Below are positions 8,133 through 15,825 of a stretch of 64,000 nt of DNA, in pieces. The DNA is taken from contig NZ_JALBWV010000009.1 of the NCBI RefSeq assembly GCF_022678645.1, forward strand, positions 62,001 through 126,000, written 5' to 3'. Origin of the DNA: Saccharopolyspora soli (GTDB taxonomy: Bacteria; Actinomycetota; Actinomycetes; Mycobacteriales; Pseudonocardiaceae). The notes below the pieces were generated by a model. That model was not told the DNA's origin. It saw only the letters and a program-made list of their open reading frames with translations, and searched no databases. Position 1 is the first letter of the stretch. Each line of letters starts with the position of its first letter. The translations under genes were made by a program, and so were the position numbers.

Positions 8133-8569
8133 CTGGGCTGCGGGAGTTCCGGCAACGGGTCCGTGCGGAGTGGATCGACTACAACGGTCACCTCAGCGAG
8201 GCTTACTACGTGCTCGTGTTCGGTTTCGCCACTGACGCGGTGATGGATCAAGTTGGCCTCGACGCGGGCTACCGCACCGCCACCGGATGCTCGCTGTACA
8301 CAGTGGAGGCCCACGTGCGCTACCTGCGGGAGGTCAAACCCGACGCGGAGCTGGTGGTGACCAGTCGCGTGGTGGGTGCTGGCGCGAAGAAGGTGCGCAT
8401 CTGCCACGAGATGACCGTGGCAGATGCGCTGGTGGCGACCGAGGAGATCATGGCGCTCCACGTCGACGGCGCCCAGGGCAGCACCACGCCGTTCCCGGAC
8501 GTGGTAGCCGACCGCTTCGCCGCACTGGTCGAGCCGCCGCCGGAGTACGCGGGCAGCGCCATCGGCTGA
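8129..8569 (+). CDS. Hotdog-fold thioesterase, probable betainyl-CoA thioesterase
   Basis: 146 residues matching the 4HBT/hotdog fold, with the active-site-like segment WIDYNGHLSEAYY near residues 12-24 and a beta-rich remainder. It starts at GTG 8129, four bases before the end of the dehydrogenase gene. In known carnitine pathways a betainyl-CoA thioesterase follows 3-dehydrocarnitine cleavage and yields glycine betaine and CoA; the gene order here matches this. Betaine could be kept as osmolyte or used as methyl donor. Family is clear, substrate is inferred from the operon. Confidence 0.85.
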   Translation: MTGLREFRQRVRAEWIDYNGHLSEAYYVLVFGFATDAVMDQVGLDAGYRTATGCSLYTVEAHVRYLREVKPDAELVVTSRVVGAGAKKVRICHEMTVADALVATEEIMALHVDGAQGSTTPFPDVVADRFAALVEPPPEYAGSAIG

Positions 8570-8733
8570 TCTCACGACCTGCCGGTCCGGTCGACCAACC
8601 GCCCGGTTCGAAAGCGACTGCGGGGCTGAGGTTGTCCGGTTGTGGTCACCGGTGGACCGAAGTCGATCGGCTCCATCCGCGTGCCGCGGGCGTACCGTGG
8701 AGCTCAACCACCGGTGTCCTCGGGAGGTCGCGG

Positions 8734-9678
8734 GTGAACTCCACCGGTTCCCCGCCAGCGCACGATCGCGCCCGCGGGTTGTTCACGGGAGTCGGGCTCG
8801 GCGACGCGATGGGTGCCGAGTTCGAAGGCAGACCATCGGTCAGCGAGCTGGCCCTCCGGGAGTTCGAGCGCTCCCAGCACCAATTGCGCTACACCGATGA
8901 CACCGCGCTGACCATCGCCGTCGCCGAACACCTGCTGGAGCGGGCCCGCCTCGGCGGGCACCTGCTCGACGAGGGAGAACTGGCCGCCGCGCTGACGTGC
9001 GCCTGGAACCGCGAGCCGTGGCGCGGGTTCGCCACCTCAGCAGCCTGCCTGTTCGAAGAGCTCGACTCGGGGATGCCGTGGCGGGACGCGGCTGTTTCGC
9101 TGTTCCGCGGGCAGGGCTCCTTCGGCAACGGCGGGGCGATGCGTTGCGCGCCGGTGGCACTGGCCGCGCAAAGCGCCCACCACGCCGCCGAACTGGGTCG
9201 CCGCACCGCGTCGGTGACTCACGCGCACCCGGATGGCCAGGAGGGCGCCGCCGTGCAGGCGTGCAGTGTCTACCTGGCGCTGCACACCTGCGGGCCGCTC
9301 GACGCCGAGTCGTTCCTGTCCCGGCTGGCCCACACCATCCACGAACCGGAGTGGGTGCGGCGGCTGCAGGCCGTGGCCGCGCAACTCGGGCACCGAGACC
9401 CGCACCGCGCCGCCGAAGCACTGGGCAACGACGTGCGGGCGACGCATTCGGTGCCGCTGGCGCTGTGGGCCTTCCTCGCCCACGCCGAGCACCCGGTCGA
9501 CGTCGTGCGGCAGTGCATCCGGGCCGGTGGCGACACGGACACCATCGCAAGCATGGCGGCGGCGCTGGCCGGAGCGCTGCGCGGCGCCGCCGGTTGGCCG
9601 CAGTCGTGGCTGCGCCGCGTCGAAGGGCTCACCCGGCTGCACGACTTGGGCGACCGGCTGGCCAGCTTGTCGCCGTGA
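8734..9678 (+). CDS. ADP-ribosylglycohydrolase family protein (DraG/ARH-like)
   Basis: 314 residues starting at GTG 8734 behind GGGAGG. Two acidic metal-binding motifs mark the family: TDDTAL near residue 53 and GGDTDTIASM near residue 268, which hold the binuclear Mg/Mn centre. A GxGSFGNGGAMR stretch around residue 129 is also typical of the fold. Such enzymes remove ADP-ribose from proteins, nucleic acids or small molecules. There is no ADP-ribosyltransferase next to it, so its target is unknown. The 164 nt between the thioesterase and this gene suggest a separate transcription unit. Confidence 0.88.
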   Translation: MNSTGSPPAHDRARGLFTGVGLGDAMGAEFEGRPSVSELALREFERSQHQLRYTDDTALTIAVAEHLLERARLGGHLLDEGELAAALTCAWNREPWRGFATSAACLFEELDSGMPWRDAAVSLFRGQGSFGNGGAMRCAPVALAAQSAHHAAELGRRTASVTHAHPDGQEGAAVQACSVYLALHTCGPLDAESFLSRLAHTIHEPEWVRRLQAVAAQLGHRDPHRAAEALGNDVRATHSVPLALWAFLAHAEHPVDVVRQCIRAGGDTDTIASMAAALAGALRGAAGWPQSWLRRVEGLTRLHDLGDRLASLSP

Positions 9679-9746
9679 GCCGCGCGCCACGAGGCCGGGC
9701 TCGTTACCCTCGCGGTTGCTCCGCCCAGCTACCGACTGGAGGACAG

Positions 9747-9917
9747 ATGAACGCCGAAACCCCGGAAGCCGACGCCGCCGAGCAGGCCCGCCAGGCCGAG
9801 GAAGTGCTCGACGAGGAAGAGCCGGAGCCGGTCGAGGTGCCGCTCGACGCCGACCCGGCCGACCTCGCCGACCAACACCGCCCCGTCCCAGTAGACGACT
9901 CCTACGACTACGACTAA
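9747..9917 (+). CDS. Small highly acidic hypothetical protein
   Basis: 56 residues starting at ATG 9747 with GGAGG in good position. About a third of the residues are Asp or Glu and there are only two Arg and no Lys. The first half is an Ala/Glu helix (residues ~5-28) and the second half is a Pro/Asp tail ending SYDYD. It has no signal or membrane segment. It lies 68 nt after the ADP-ribosylglycohydrolase gene in the same direction. I do not recognise a family; small acidic proteins of this kind are often simply called hypothetical in actinomycetes. Confidence 0.6.
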   Translation: MNAETPEADAAEQARQAEEVLDEEEPEPVEVPLDADPADLADQHRPVPVDDSYDYD

Positions 9918-9920
9918 AAA

Positions 9921-9978
9921 ACTGTGGTCGGCTCGTTTTGCGTGGCGGGCCGGTGGCGGAACCTCAGACGCCGTCTCG
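9921..9978. repeat. Dispersed intergenic repeat, copy A
   Basis: About 58 nt that align with 15577-15635, sharing ACTGT, TTTGCGTGGCGG and GCGGAACCTCAG blocks and a closing CTCG in the same order. This copy overlaps the last codons and stop of the FAD-linked oxidase on the minus strand. No coding content of its own is evident. Confidence 0.5.
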
Positions 9979-11355
9979 CTCGGGGAGGACTCGGCCGGGA
10001 TTCAGGATGTTGTGCGGATCCAGGGCGTTCTTGATCGCGTGCTGGGTCCACAGGCCCGCTTCGTCGAGTTCCTTGCCCAGCCACTGCCGTTTGAGGTGGC
10101 CGACGCCGTGTTCGCCGGTGATGGTGCCGCCCAGTTCCAGGCCGAGCGCCATGATCGCGTCGAACGCCCGCTGCGCGCGGGCCGTTTCGTCCGCGTCGCT
10201 GGCATCGAAGGCCACCACCGGATGCATGTTGCCGTCCCCCGCGTGCCCGGCGCACAGCACCTGCACGCCGTGCTGCTCGGCGATCCGGCCGAGCCCTTCG
10301 ACCAGGTCCACCAGATGCCGTCGCGGCACGCACACGTCGTCGACCAGCAGCGATACGCCGAGGTTTTCGTGCGCGTCGCCGACCAGTCGCCGGGCCTGCA
10401 TCAGCAACTCGCCTTCGGCCGGGTCGTCGGCGACCACCACCTCGGAGGCGCCGAAGGACCGGGCCACCCGCTCGAAGGCCGCCAGGTCGCCCGGCGCCGA
10501 TTCGCCGCGGTCGGACTGCACGAGCAGCATGCCTGACATGCCCTCGGGGAAGCCGAGGTCGGCGATCCGCTGGACCGCGTTGACGGTCGGCTGGTCCATG
10601 AACTCCAGCACCGACGGCCGGTGTCCCTCCCCCAGGTACCCGGCCACGGTGCGGGCCGCGTCGACGACCGCCGGGAAGAACGCGACGGCGGTCAGCGGCT
10701 GCGCCGTGGCCGGTCGCAGCGCGACGGTGATCTCGGTGACCACCCCGAGGGTGCCTTCAGAGCCGACGATCAACCGCGTGAGGTCGTAGCCAGCCACACC
10801 CTTGGCGGTGCGACGCCCGGTGCGCATCACCCGGCCGTCGGCGAGCACCACCTCCAGACCGCGCACGAAGTCGCCGGTGACGCCGTACTTCACGCAGCAC
10901 ATGCCGCCCGCGTTGGTGGCCACGTTGCCGCCGATCGTCGAGATGCTGCGCGAGCCGGGGTCGGGTGGGTAGAACAGCCCGTGCTCGCCGACCTTCGTCG
11001 CGAGCACGCCGTTGACCACGCCGGGCTGCACGACCGCGATCTGCTCGTCGACGTCGATGTCGAGGATGCGGTTCATCTTCTCCATCGACAGCAGGATGCA
11101 GCCGTCGATCGCGTTGGCCGCCCCGGACAACCCGGAGCGGGCTCCCTGCGGCACCACCGGAACCCGGTTCTCGTGCGCCCACTCCAGGGTCGTCGCGACG
11201 TCCGCGGTGGACCGGGCGCGGACCAGCGCCGCAGGCTTCCCGGCCGGGCAGAAGGTGGCCCGGTCCCGGCGGTGGGCCTCCAGCACGTCGACGTCGTCGA
11301 ACACGCTGCCTTCCGGCAACAGCTCCCGCAGCGGGTGCACGTCAGTGGCGGTCAT
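9964..11355 (-). CDS. FAD-linked oxidase (GlcD/D-lactate dehydrogenase-like, VAO/PCMH fold)
   Basis: 463 residues. The N-terminal FAD_binding_4 domain shows PQGARSGLSGAANAIDG near residue 72 and STIGGNVATNAGG near residue 145; the C-terminal FAD_oxidase_C domain shows CAGHAGDGNMHP and GGTITGEHGVGHLKRQWL, which hold the metal/substrate His residues. These enzymes oxidise 2-hydroxy acids such as glycolate, D-lactate or D-2-hydroxyglutarate. ATG 11355 is chosen because GGAGAAGAG precedes it; a longer in-frame form lacks family similarity. No iron-sulfur partner subunits (GlcE/GlcF) are adjacent. A paralogue lies at 35173-36573. Substrate unknown. Confidence 0.9.
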   Translation of the reverse strand: MTATDVHPLRELLPEGSVFDDVDVLEAHRRDRATFCPAGKPAALVRARSTADVATTLEWAHENRVPVVPQGARSGLSGAANAIDGCILLSMEKMNRILDIDVDEQIAVVQPGVVNGVLATKVGEHGLFYPPDPGSRSISTIGGNVATNAGGMCCVKYGVTGDFVRGLEVVLADGRVMRTGRRTAKGVAGYDLTRLIVGSEGTLGVVTEITVALRPATAQPLTAVAFFPAVVDAARTVAGYLGEGHRPSVLEFMDQPTVNAVQRIADLGFPEGMSGMLLVQSDRGESAPGDLAAFERVARSFGASEVVVADDPAEGELLMQARRLVGDAHENLGVSLLVDDVCVPRRHLVDLVEGLGRIAEQHGVQVLCAGHAGDGNMHPVVAFDASDADETARAQRAFDAIMALGLELGGTITGEHGVGHLKRQWLGKELDEAGLWTQHAIKNALDPHNILNPGRVLPERDGV

Positions 11356-11503
11356 CGGTCGCGCTCTTCTCCAACCTCGGTGGGCATGGTCGTACCTCGC
11401 GAACCTAACCCGTGCCACCCCTGATCTCCCAGCCCCCCGATGTCGAAGACCAGGTTGGCGCAGCGGTCACGCGAACCCTGGAACGATCATGGTGAGCCGA
11501 ACC

Positions 11504-12445
11504 TCAGCCCGGCCACAGGCCGAACAGCGCGGCGAACCCCTCGCGCCAACTCGGCCACATCGGCCGCCAACCCAGTGTTTCGCGCAGCCGGAAGTTCGTC
11601 GCGCCGCGCTGTTCGGTCAACTGGTGCACGGTCAGCCAGTCCAACTGCGCCTTGGCCTGGTCCATGGTCAGCGACACCGGGGCCGGGCCACCGGCCATCC
11701 GCGCGTAGGCGGGCAGCCATTCGGCTGTCTCGGCTGGCTCGTTGTCGACCACGTTGTAGGTGCCCGGCTCGCCGCCGGTGAGCAGTTCCAGCACTGCCCC
11801 GGCGGCGTCGTCGACATGGGTGAACGACGTCAGGCCGACCCCGTCGTGGACCAGCGGCAGCGCGCTGCCGCGGACCCGCTCGTGGATCACCCCACCCGGC
11901 GCGTAATGGGTGCTGGGGCCGTACAGCGCGCCGTAGCGCAGCGCCACGCCCTCGATCTCCGGGCAGGTGAGCACCGCTTCCTCCATCGCCGCCAAGGCCC
12001 GGACCACGGCGCCCCAGCAGCCCGGCGCGTCCGTCCACAGTGGAGAATCTTCGTCCAGCACGTCGTGCCCGTGCGGACGGTAGGCGGCGGTCATGCTCTG
12101 CCCGATGATGCGCCGCGCGCCCACCAGCACAGCGGCGTCCACGAGGTTCGCGGCACCGCGGGCACGCAACTCCGCGGTGCGGCGCAGGCGCTCGTCCTGG
12201 TCAGCTTTCCCGAAGCCGGAGGTCTGATCGATCACCACGTCCGGACCGACGCGGCGCAACTCGCGGTGCAACCCCGCCGGGTCCAGCAGGTCCGCCACGG
12301 CGATATCATCGACCGGTACCGTGCCGTCCAGCCGATCCGCGCTCCGGACAAGTGCGGTCACGTGATGACCGCGTTCTCGCAGCAGCGGCAGCAGTGTTCT
12401 CCCGACCACGCCGGTAGCACCGGCGACAACCACACGCAGGGGCAC
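11504..12445 (-). CDS. NAD(P)-dependent epimerase/dehydratase, atypical extended SDR
   Basis: 313 residues. The N-terminal Rossmann motif is VVVAGATGVVGRTLLPLL (residues ~5-22). The segment around the usual YxxxK is altered (RRIIGQSMTAAYRPHG), so it may be a non-catalytic or atypical SDR. The C-terminal half has FTHVDDAAGAVLELL and a YNVVDNEP motif found in NAD-binding epimerase-like proteins. It lies 148 nt after the FAD-linked oxidase start on the same strand, with no sign of coupling. Function cannot be narrowed beyond a nucleotide-sugar or small-molecule oxidoreductase fold. Confidence 0.82.
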   Translation of the reverse strand: MPLRVVVAGATGVVGRTLLPLLRERGHHVTALVRSADRLDGTVPVDDIAVADLLDPAGLHRELRRVGPDVVIDQTSGFGKADQDERLRRTAELRARGAANLVDAAVLVGARRIIGQSMTAAYRPHGHDVLDEDSPLWTDAPGCWGAVVRALAAMEEAVLTCPEIEGVALRYGALYGPSTHYAPGGVIHERVRGSALPLVHDGVGLTSFTHVDDAAGAVLELLTGGEPGTYNVVDNEPAETAEWLPAYARMAGGPAPVSLTMDQAKAQLDWLTVHQLTEQRGATNFRLRETLGWRPMWPSWREGFAALFGLWPG

Positions 12446-12637
12446 TTCGACCTCGCACCGGGTTTCAAAAGTCAGCGAGCCCGAAGCCTACCCTGGCGAC
12501 ATACCCCGAAACGGGTGAAACGGTGGCCCTCCTCGGCGGCAGACCGGCACCGCAGACGGCCCGATCTGCCGCCCACCGGAGCGGCATCAGAGCTCACCCC
12601 GATGCTTTCGTCATGCCTGACAGGCACGACCTTTGGA

Positions 12638-12841
12638 TCAGATGGTGCGGATGCCCGCGGCCTGCGGACCCTTCGGGCCCTGGGCGATCTCGAACTCCAC
12701 CCGCTGGTTCTCCTCCAGCGTGCGGAAACCGGAGGAGTCGATCGCGGAGTAGTGGGCGAAGACGTCAGCGCCACCGCCGTCGGGGGTGATGAACCCGTAC
12801 CCCTTCTCCGCGTTGAACCACTTGACCGTACCGGTAGCCAT
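12638..12841 (-). CDS. Cold-shock domain protein (CspA-like)
   Basis: 67 residues, the classic single cold-shock domain length. The start [18 protein letters not shown] contains RNP1 (KGYGFI) and VFAHYSAI is RNP2; these aromatic residues bind single-stranded RNA or DNA. ATG 12841 follows AGGAGAAACAGGG. It acts in the cytosol as an RNA chaperone during cold shock or stationary phase. The gene is isolated, with a strong terminator (12947-12978) separating it from the upstream dehydrogenase gene on the same strand. Confidence 0.97.
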   Translation of the reverse strand: MATGTVKWFNAEKGYGFITPDGGGADVFAHYSAIDSSGFRTLEENQRVEFEIAQGPKGPQAAGIRTI

Positions 12842-12946
12842 TCCCTGTTTCTCCTGATTCTGCTGGCCAGGGTCAACACTGCGCAGACCCTCGGTCGCCG
12901 AGCTGATCACCCCTCGTACCAACGCGGAGCCGGAGCACCACGGCAC

Positions 12947-12978
12947 AAAAAAAGTGCCTGCGTTCTGGCAGGCACTTT
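12947..12978 (-). terminator. Rho-independent terminator for the Glu/Leu dehydrogenase gene
   Basis: Arms 12951-12961 and 12968-12978 are an 11-bp perfect inverted repeat (AAAGTGCCTGC and its complement). Read on the minus strand, the stem runs directly into a seven-T tract. This is a canonical intrinsic terminator, unusual in such GC-rich DNA, 128 nt after the dehydrogenase stop. Confidence 0.88.
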
Positions 12979-13105
12979 CCAGTACTGCTGGGACCAAAAC
13001 TGCAACCGATGCAACGCTAGCACTCCGACTGCGGGTTGTCACACATCGATCGCCGCATGTCAGCACGGTGTCCGACCAACCGCCACAGTGGATCGACGAG
13101 CCGCT

Positions 13106-14299
13106 TCACGGGATGCTGAGCAGCCCTTCACCGCTGGCTTCGGCGGCGCGGTTCTGCTCGCTGCGGTGCTCGGCGAGCCGCAGCGCCGCGGCCCTCGGCG
13201 TGCAGCCCTCGGCGTCCCACGCCGCCAGCAGCGGCGGGATCTTGGCCAGCATCTCCTCCCGCAACACCTGGAACGAGCGCACCGGGTCGGCGTCGACCCT
13301 GCCGAGCAGCAGCCACCAGGCCCAGGCCGCCGCTCCGGCGTTGGCCACGAAGTCCGGGATCACCGGGATGCCGCGCGTCGCCAGCATTTCCTCGGCGTCG
13401 GCGGTGACCGGCGTGTTGGCCGCCTCGATGATCACCTTCGCGGCGACCGCCGGGACCTGCGGTGCGCCGATGGCGTACGACACCGCGGCCGGGATCAGCA
13501 CGTCCACCTCGGCGCCCAGGACCGCCTCGCGCGGCAACTGCCGCACCTCCGCGGGCACCTGCGCGCGGTCGATCTCGCCGAAGCGGTCGCGGGTCTCCAA
13601 CAACGCCGGAACGTCCAGCCCGTCCGGGTGCCACAGGGTGCCCGCCGCATCGGCCAGCGCGACCACTTTCAGCCCCGCCTCGTGGAGGTAGTAGGCCGCG
13701 CCGCCGCCCATCGTGCCGACGCCCTGCACGGCGACCGTGGTCGCCTCCGGCGGCCAACCCCGAGCGTGCACGACACCCAGGCAGCTCTGCGCGACGCCGT
13801 ATCCGCCGACCACGTCGCCGAGCAGCAGGCCGCCTGGCACCGGGGCGTTGAGCCCAGCGCGGACGCGGCGCAGCGTGCGCTCCGGGTCCGGCGCCCGGCG
13901 GATCGCGGCGTGGTAGGACTGGTGCAGGCCGAGTTCGGCGAACACCTCGTCGATCAGGTGCTGCGGCACCCCGAGGTCCTCAGCCGTCACCCAGTGCGCG
14001 TCCAGCCACGGCCGCATCGCCTGCACGAAGCGGCGCAGCACGCCGCTGGCGTCCGGATCCTTCGGATCGCAGTCGATGCCGCCCTTCGCGCCGCCGACCG
14101 GCAGATCGAACACAGCGGTCTTGCGGGCCATGCCGCGGGCCAGTTCCGTCACTTCCGACAGCGTGCAACCGGCACGCATCCGGGTTCCGCCGGTGGCGAG
14201 CCCGGACACCAGGCTGTGCACGACCAGGTAACCGGTGCGGCCGGTCACCGAATCCGTCCAGATCACCCTCATCAGCGGGTCGCGGTCGACGAGCGCCAC
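13106..14299 (-). CDS. Glu/Leu/Phe/Val-type amino-acid dehydrogenase
   Basis: 397 residues. The N-terminal half has GGTRMRAGCTLSEV and RKTAVFDLPVGGAKGGID, carrying the substrate and catalytic lysines of the ELFV dehydrogenase family, with the catalytic-Asp segment VTAEDLGV. The C-terminal half has the nucleotide-binding GVGTMGGG. Reaction class: oxidative deamination of an amino acid with NAD(P). GTG 14299 is chosen because AAGGAGG lies 8 nt upstream; a longer TTG start at 14368 has no Shine-Dalgarno. The gene has a promoter, a 25-codon leader ORF and hairpins upstream. A paralogue at 30728-31885 shares the fold but differs at the active-site motif. Which amino acid is used is unclear. Confidence 0.85.
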   Translation of the reverse strand: MALVDRDPLMRVIWTDSVTGRTGYLVVHSLVSGLATGGTRMRAGCTLSEVTELARGMARKTAVFDLPVGGAKGGIDCDPKDPDASGVLRRFVQAMRPWLDAHWVTAEDLGVPQHLIDEVFAELGLHQSYHAAIRRAPDPERTLRRVRAGLNAPVPGGLLLGDVVGGYGVAQSCLGVVHARGWPPEATTVAVQGVGTMGGGAAYYLHEAGLKVVALADAAGTLWHPDGLDVPALLETRDRFGEIDRAQVPAEVRQLPREAVLGAEVDVLIPAAVSYAIGAPQVPAVAAKVIIEAANTPVTADAEEMLATRGIPVIPDFVANAGAAAWAWWLLLGRVDADPVRSFQVLREEMLAKIPPLLAAWDAEGCTPRAAALRLAEHRSEQNRAAEASGEGLLSIP

Positions 14300-14333
14300 G
14301 GGCCAGACCTCCTTCCAGAACGCGTACCTGACA

Positions 14334-14351
14334 CCGGGCGCACGGGCCCGG
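14334..14351 (-). promoter_or_regulatory. Small hairpin between leader ORF and dehydrogenase start
   Basis: CCGGGC (14334-14339) pairs with GCCCGG (14346-14351) across a 6-nt loop. It lies 18 nt upstream of the Shine-Dalgarno of the dehydrogenase gene. It could modulate initiation, but this is inference. Two exact tandem copies of a 14-mer lie just upstream at 14377-14390 and 14391-14404. Confidence 0.35.
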
Positions 14352-14394
14352 AGTTCACCAGTGATCAATGGTTCGGCGACTCAGTGATGTCGAC

Positions 14395-14472
14395 TCAGTG
14401 ATGTCGCAGCCAGAGCGAGGAAGAAGACAACCATCGGGCCGGACGCGGATTGCGGAAGAACTCGGTTCGCAT
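14395..14472 (-). CDS. Putative 25-codon leader peptide upstream of the amino-acid dehydrogenase
   Basis: An ATG at 14472 sits 6 nt after a strong GGAGG (with TGGGCC between). It opens a 25-residue frame beginning MRTEFFRNP, with four consecutive serines, LWL and a His-His end. It is flanked by a 12-bp perfect inverted repeat (14435-14446 with 14485-14496) that would place the Shine-Dalgarno and start codon inside a hairpin loop. Just upstream is a near-consensus promoter. The layout of promoter, leader ORF, repeats and hairpin before the structural gene looks like translational attenuation. No homologue is known to me. Confidence 0.5.
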   Translation of the reverse strand: MRTEFFRNPRPARWLSSSSLWLRHH

Positions 14473-14506
14473 GGCCCACCTCCGGCGTCCGGCCCGAATG
14501 GCTCGA

Positions 14507-14535
14507 AATTAAACGCGGGCTCGTCGGATTGTCAA
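14507..14535 (-). promoter_or_regulatory. Sigma-70-type promoter for leader ORF and dehydrogenase gene
   Basis: Read on the minus strand: TTGACA at 14535-14530, a 17-nt spacer, then TTAATT at 14512-14507. This is a near-perfect housekeeping promoter. It lies within the 456-nt gap 14300-14755 that separates the dehydrogenase from the divergent gene at 14756. Apart from the leader elements listed, I see no further gene in that gap. Confidence 0.7.
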
Positions 14536-14755
14536 CAATCATCTCGTCTTACTCAGTTACATCGTCGGAACGGGTACGTGTCACCCGGTTACCTGGGATT
14601 TTGTCGTGTGCGGAGCGCAATCGGCCATGCCGCAACTGTCACTCCGATGGGGTCTTAAGCTTCCCGGCACAACGTCGGGACAGCGTCGCGCGAAGCATGC
14701 CGGGACTTGGGTGAAACCGCTCCCAAGGGCTTCGCGTGACTGGGAGGATGCACGC

Positions 14756-15574
14756 ATGAGCCAACCGGGACCCCACGGCCAACCGGGATCGTTGGACGAG
14801 GCCGCGCAGCAACAGCTGATCCAGGAGATCGGCCGGACCATCGTGCGCGCCTTGCCCCCTGGTTGGCAGGAGGCGACGGTCGAGTACCGCGAGCTGGGCA
14901 CCCACCACGAACTGGTGGCGCAGCTGATCGCGCCCAACGGCACCGCCATCCCGCTCGCCGTGCCCGCCGGGGTCGGGGAGTTGTTCGTGCGGCTGCGGCA
15001 CGGCATGTACCAGCCGGATCGCGGCACCTGGGTGAGCGCGCTGTACCGGCTGCAGCGGCCCGGCAGCTACACCGTCGACTTCAACGGCGATTTCGAACCC
15101 AACTGGCGCACCGCGCCACCGCCCGAAGCTTCCGCCGAAGAACTGCGCCGCTTTCCGCGCCCCGCCGCGGTCACGCCGGACTGGCTGACCCCGCGGAGCA
15201 CCGGTGCGGGGAGGCTGCGCACCGCCGAGGTCTTCGACGACGGCGGGCGTCCGATCACCGAGCGGCCGGAGATCAGCCCGGCCGAGCGCGACCAGGTGGT
15301 CGACTACCTGGAGCGGGCCCCGATCGTGTTGGCCGCGCGGAGCTACGACACCGACCGGCTCGACCCGAACCGCAGCCCGGCGGTGCCGATGACCTTCCAC
15401 ACCGACGGCAGCTGGATCTGGCCCGGTGCGGTCGGCTACTACCTGCGCCAGCACGGTGTGGCACCGGAGGCGGACCTGGTGGCGCACATCCGCAGCCGGG
15501 GCTTCCAGGTCCCCGACGTCGAGGAACCCCTCCGCGAGCAAGCAGTCGCGGTAATCACCGGCGAACAGCGCTAG
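14756..15574 (+). CDS. Hypothetical protein, possible YezG/DUF600-like N-terminal domain
   Basis: 272 residues starting at ATG 14756 behind GGGAGG. The N-terminal 120 residues (helix, then RALPPGWQEATVEYRELG and DGTWVSALYRLQRPGSYTVDFN-like strands) resemble YezG/DUF600 immunity-type folds. Residues ~150-270 form a second part with paired Trp residues (SWIWPGAVGYYLRQHGV, then HIRSRGF). There is no signal peptide or membrane segment. In YezG systems the protein neutralises a secreted toxin, but no toxin gene is adjacent, so immunity is only a suggestion. The similarity is from memory of the pattern, not a search. Confidence 0.6.
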   Translation: MSQPGPHGQPGSLDEAAQQQLIQEIGRTIVRALPPGWQEATVEYRELGTHHELVAQLIAPNGTAIPLAVPAGVGELFVRLRHGMYQPDRGTWVSALYRLQRPGSYTVDFNGDFEPNWRTAPPPEASAEELRRFPRPAAVTPDWLTPRSTGAGRLRTAEVFDDGGRPITERPEISPAERDQVVDYLERAPIVLAARSYDTDRLDPNRSPAVPMTFHTDGSWIWPGAVGYYLRQHGVAPEADLVAHIRSRGFQVPDVEEPLREQAVAVITGEQR

Positions 15575-15576
15575 AG

Positions 15577-15635
15577 ACTGTTTCAGTAGTGGTTTGCGTG
15601 GCGGTGCGGGTTGCGGAACCTCAGCAGCCGCCTCG
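15577..15635. repeat. Dispersed intergenic repeat, copy B
   Basis: About 59 nt beginning 3 nt after the stop of the preceding gene and matching 9921-9978 block for block. Unlike copy A it overlaps no gene. The following 190 nt to the amidohydrolase start carry a small palindrome (AAGCGG...CCGCTT near 15758-15771) but no recognisable gene. Confidence 0.5.
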
Positions 15636-15825
15636 ACTCCGGGATCCCCGACATCATGTACTTCCAATTCGCAGTTTCACTGCGCTGTCGTGGCTGTCCT
15701 CCCGAGGCGACTGCTGAGAACCCGCGGCGGTGCCAGCTGAGTCCCACACCGCAAGCGGCTACGCCGCTTACAAAACAGACCCGAGGAACCATCCGCCCCG
15801 GTCCGGTCCTGCGACAATCCGAGGT

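Noticed and set aside
12979..13105. tRNA-like or small RNA gene between the cold-shock terminator and dehydrogenase gene
   Set aside because: No cloverleaf, T-loop consensus or CCA end can be drawn.
11012..14401. 1129-codon plus-strand open frame
   Set aside because: It runs antisense across the FAD oxidase, SDR, cold-shock and dehydrogenase genes, all of which have clear motifs. Long antisense frames are a by-product of high third-position GC.
14377..14404. Two tandem 14-bp copies as a start of a longer tandem repeat
   Set aside because: Only two copies are present; noted as part of the dehydrogenase leader but not called as a repeat array.
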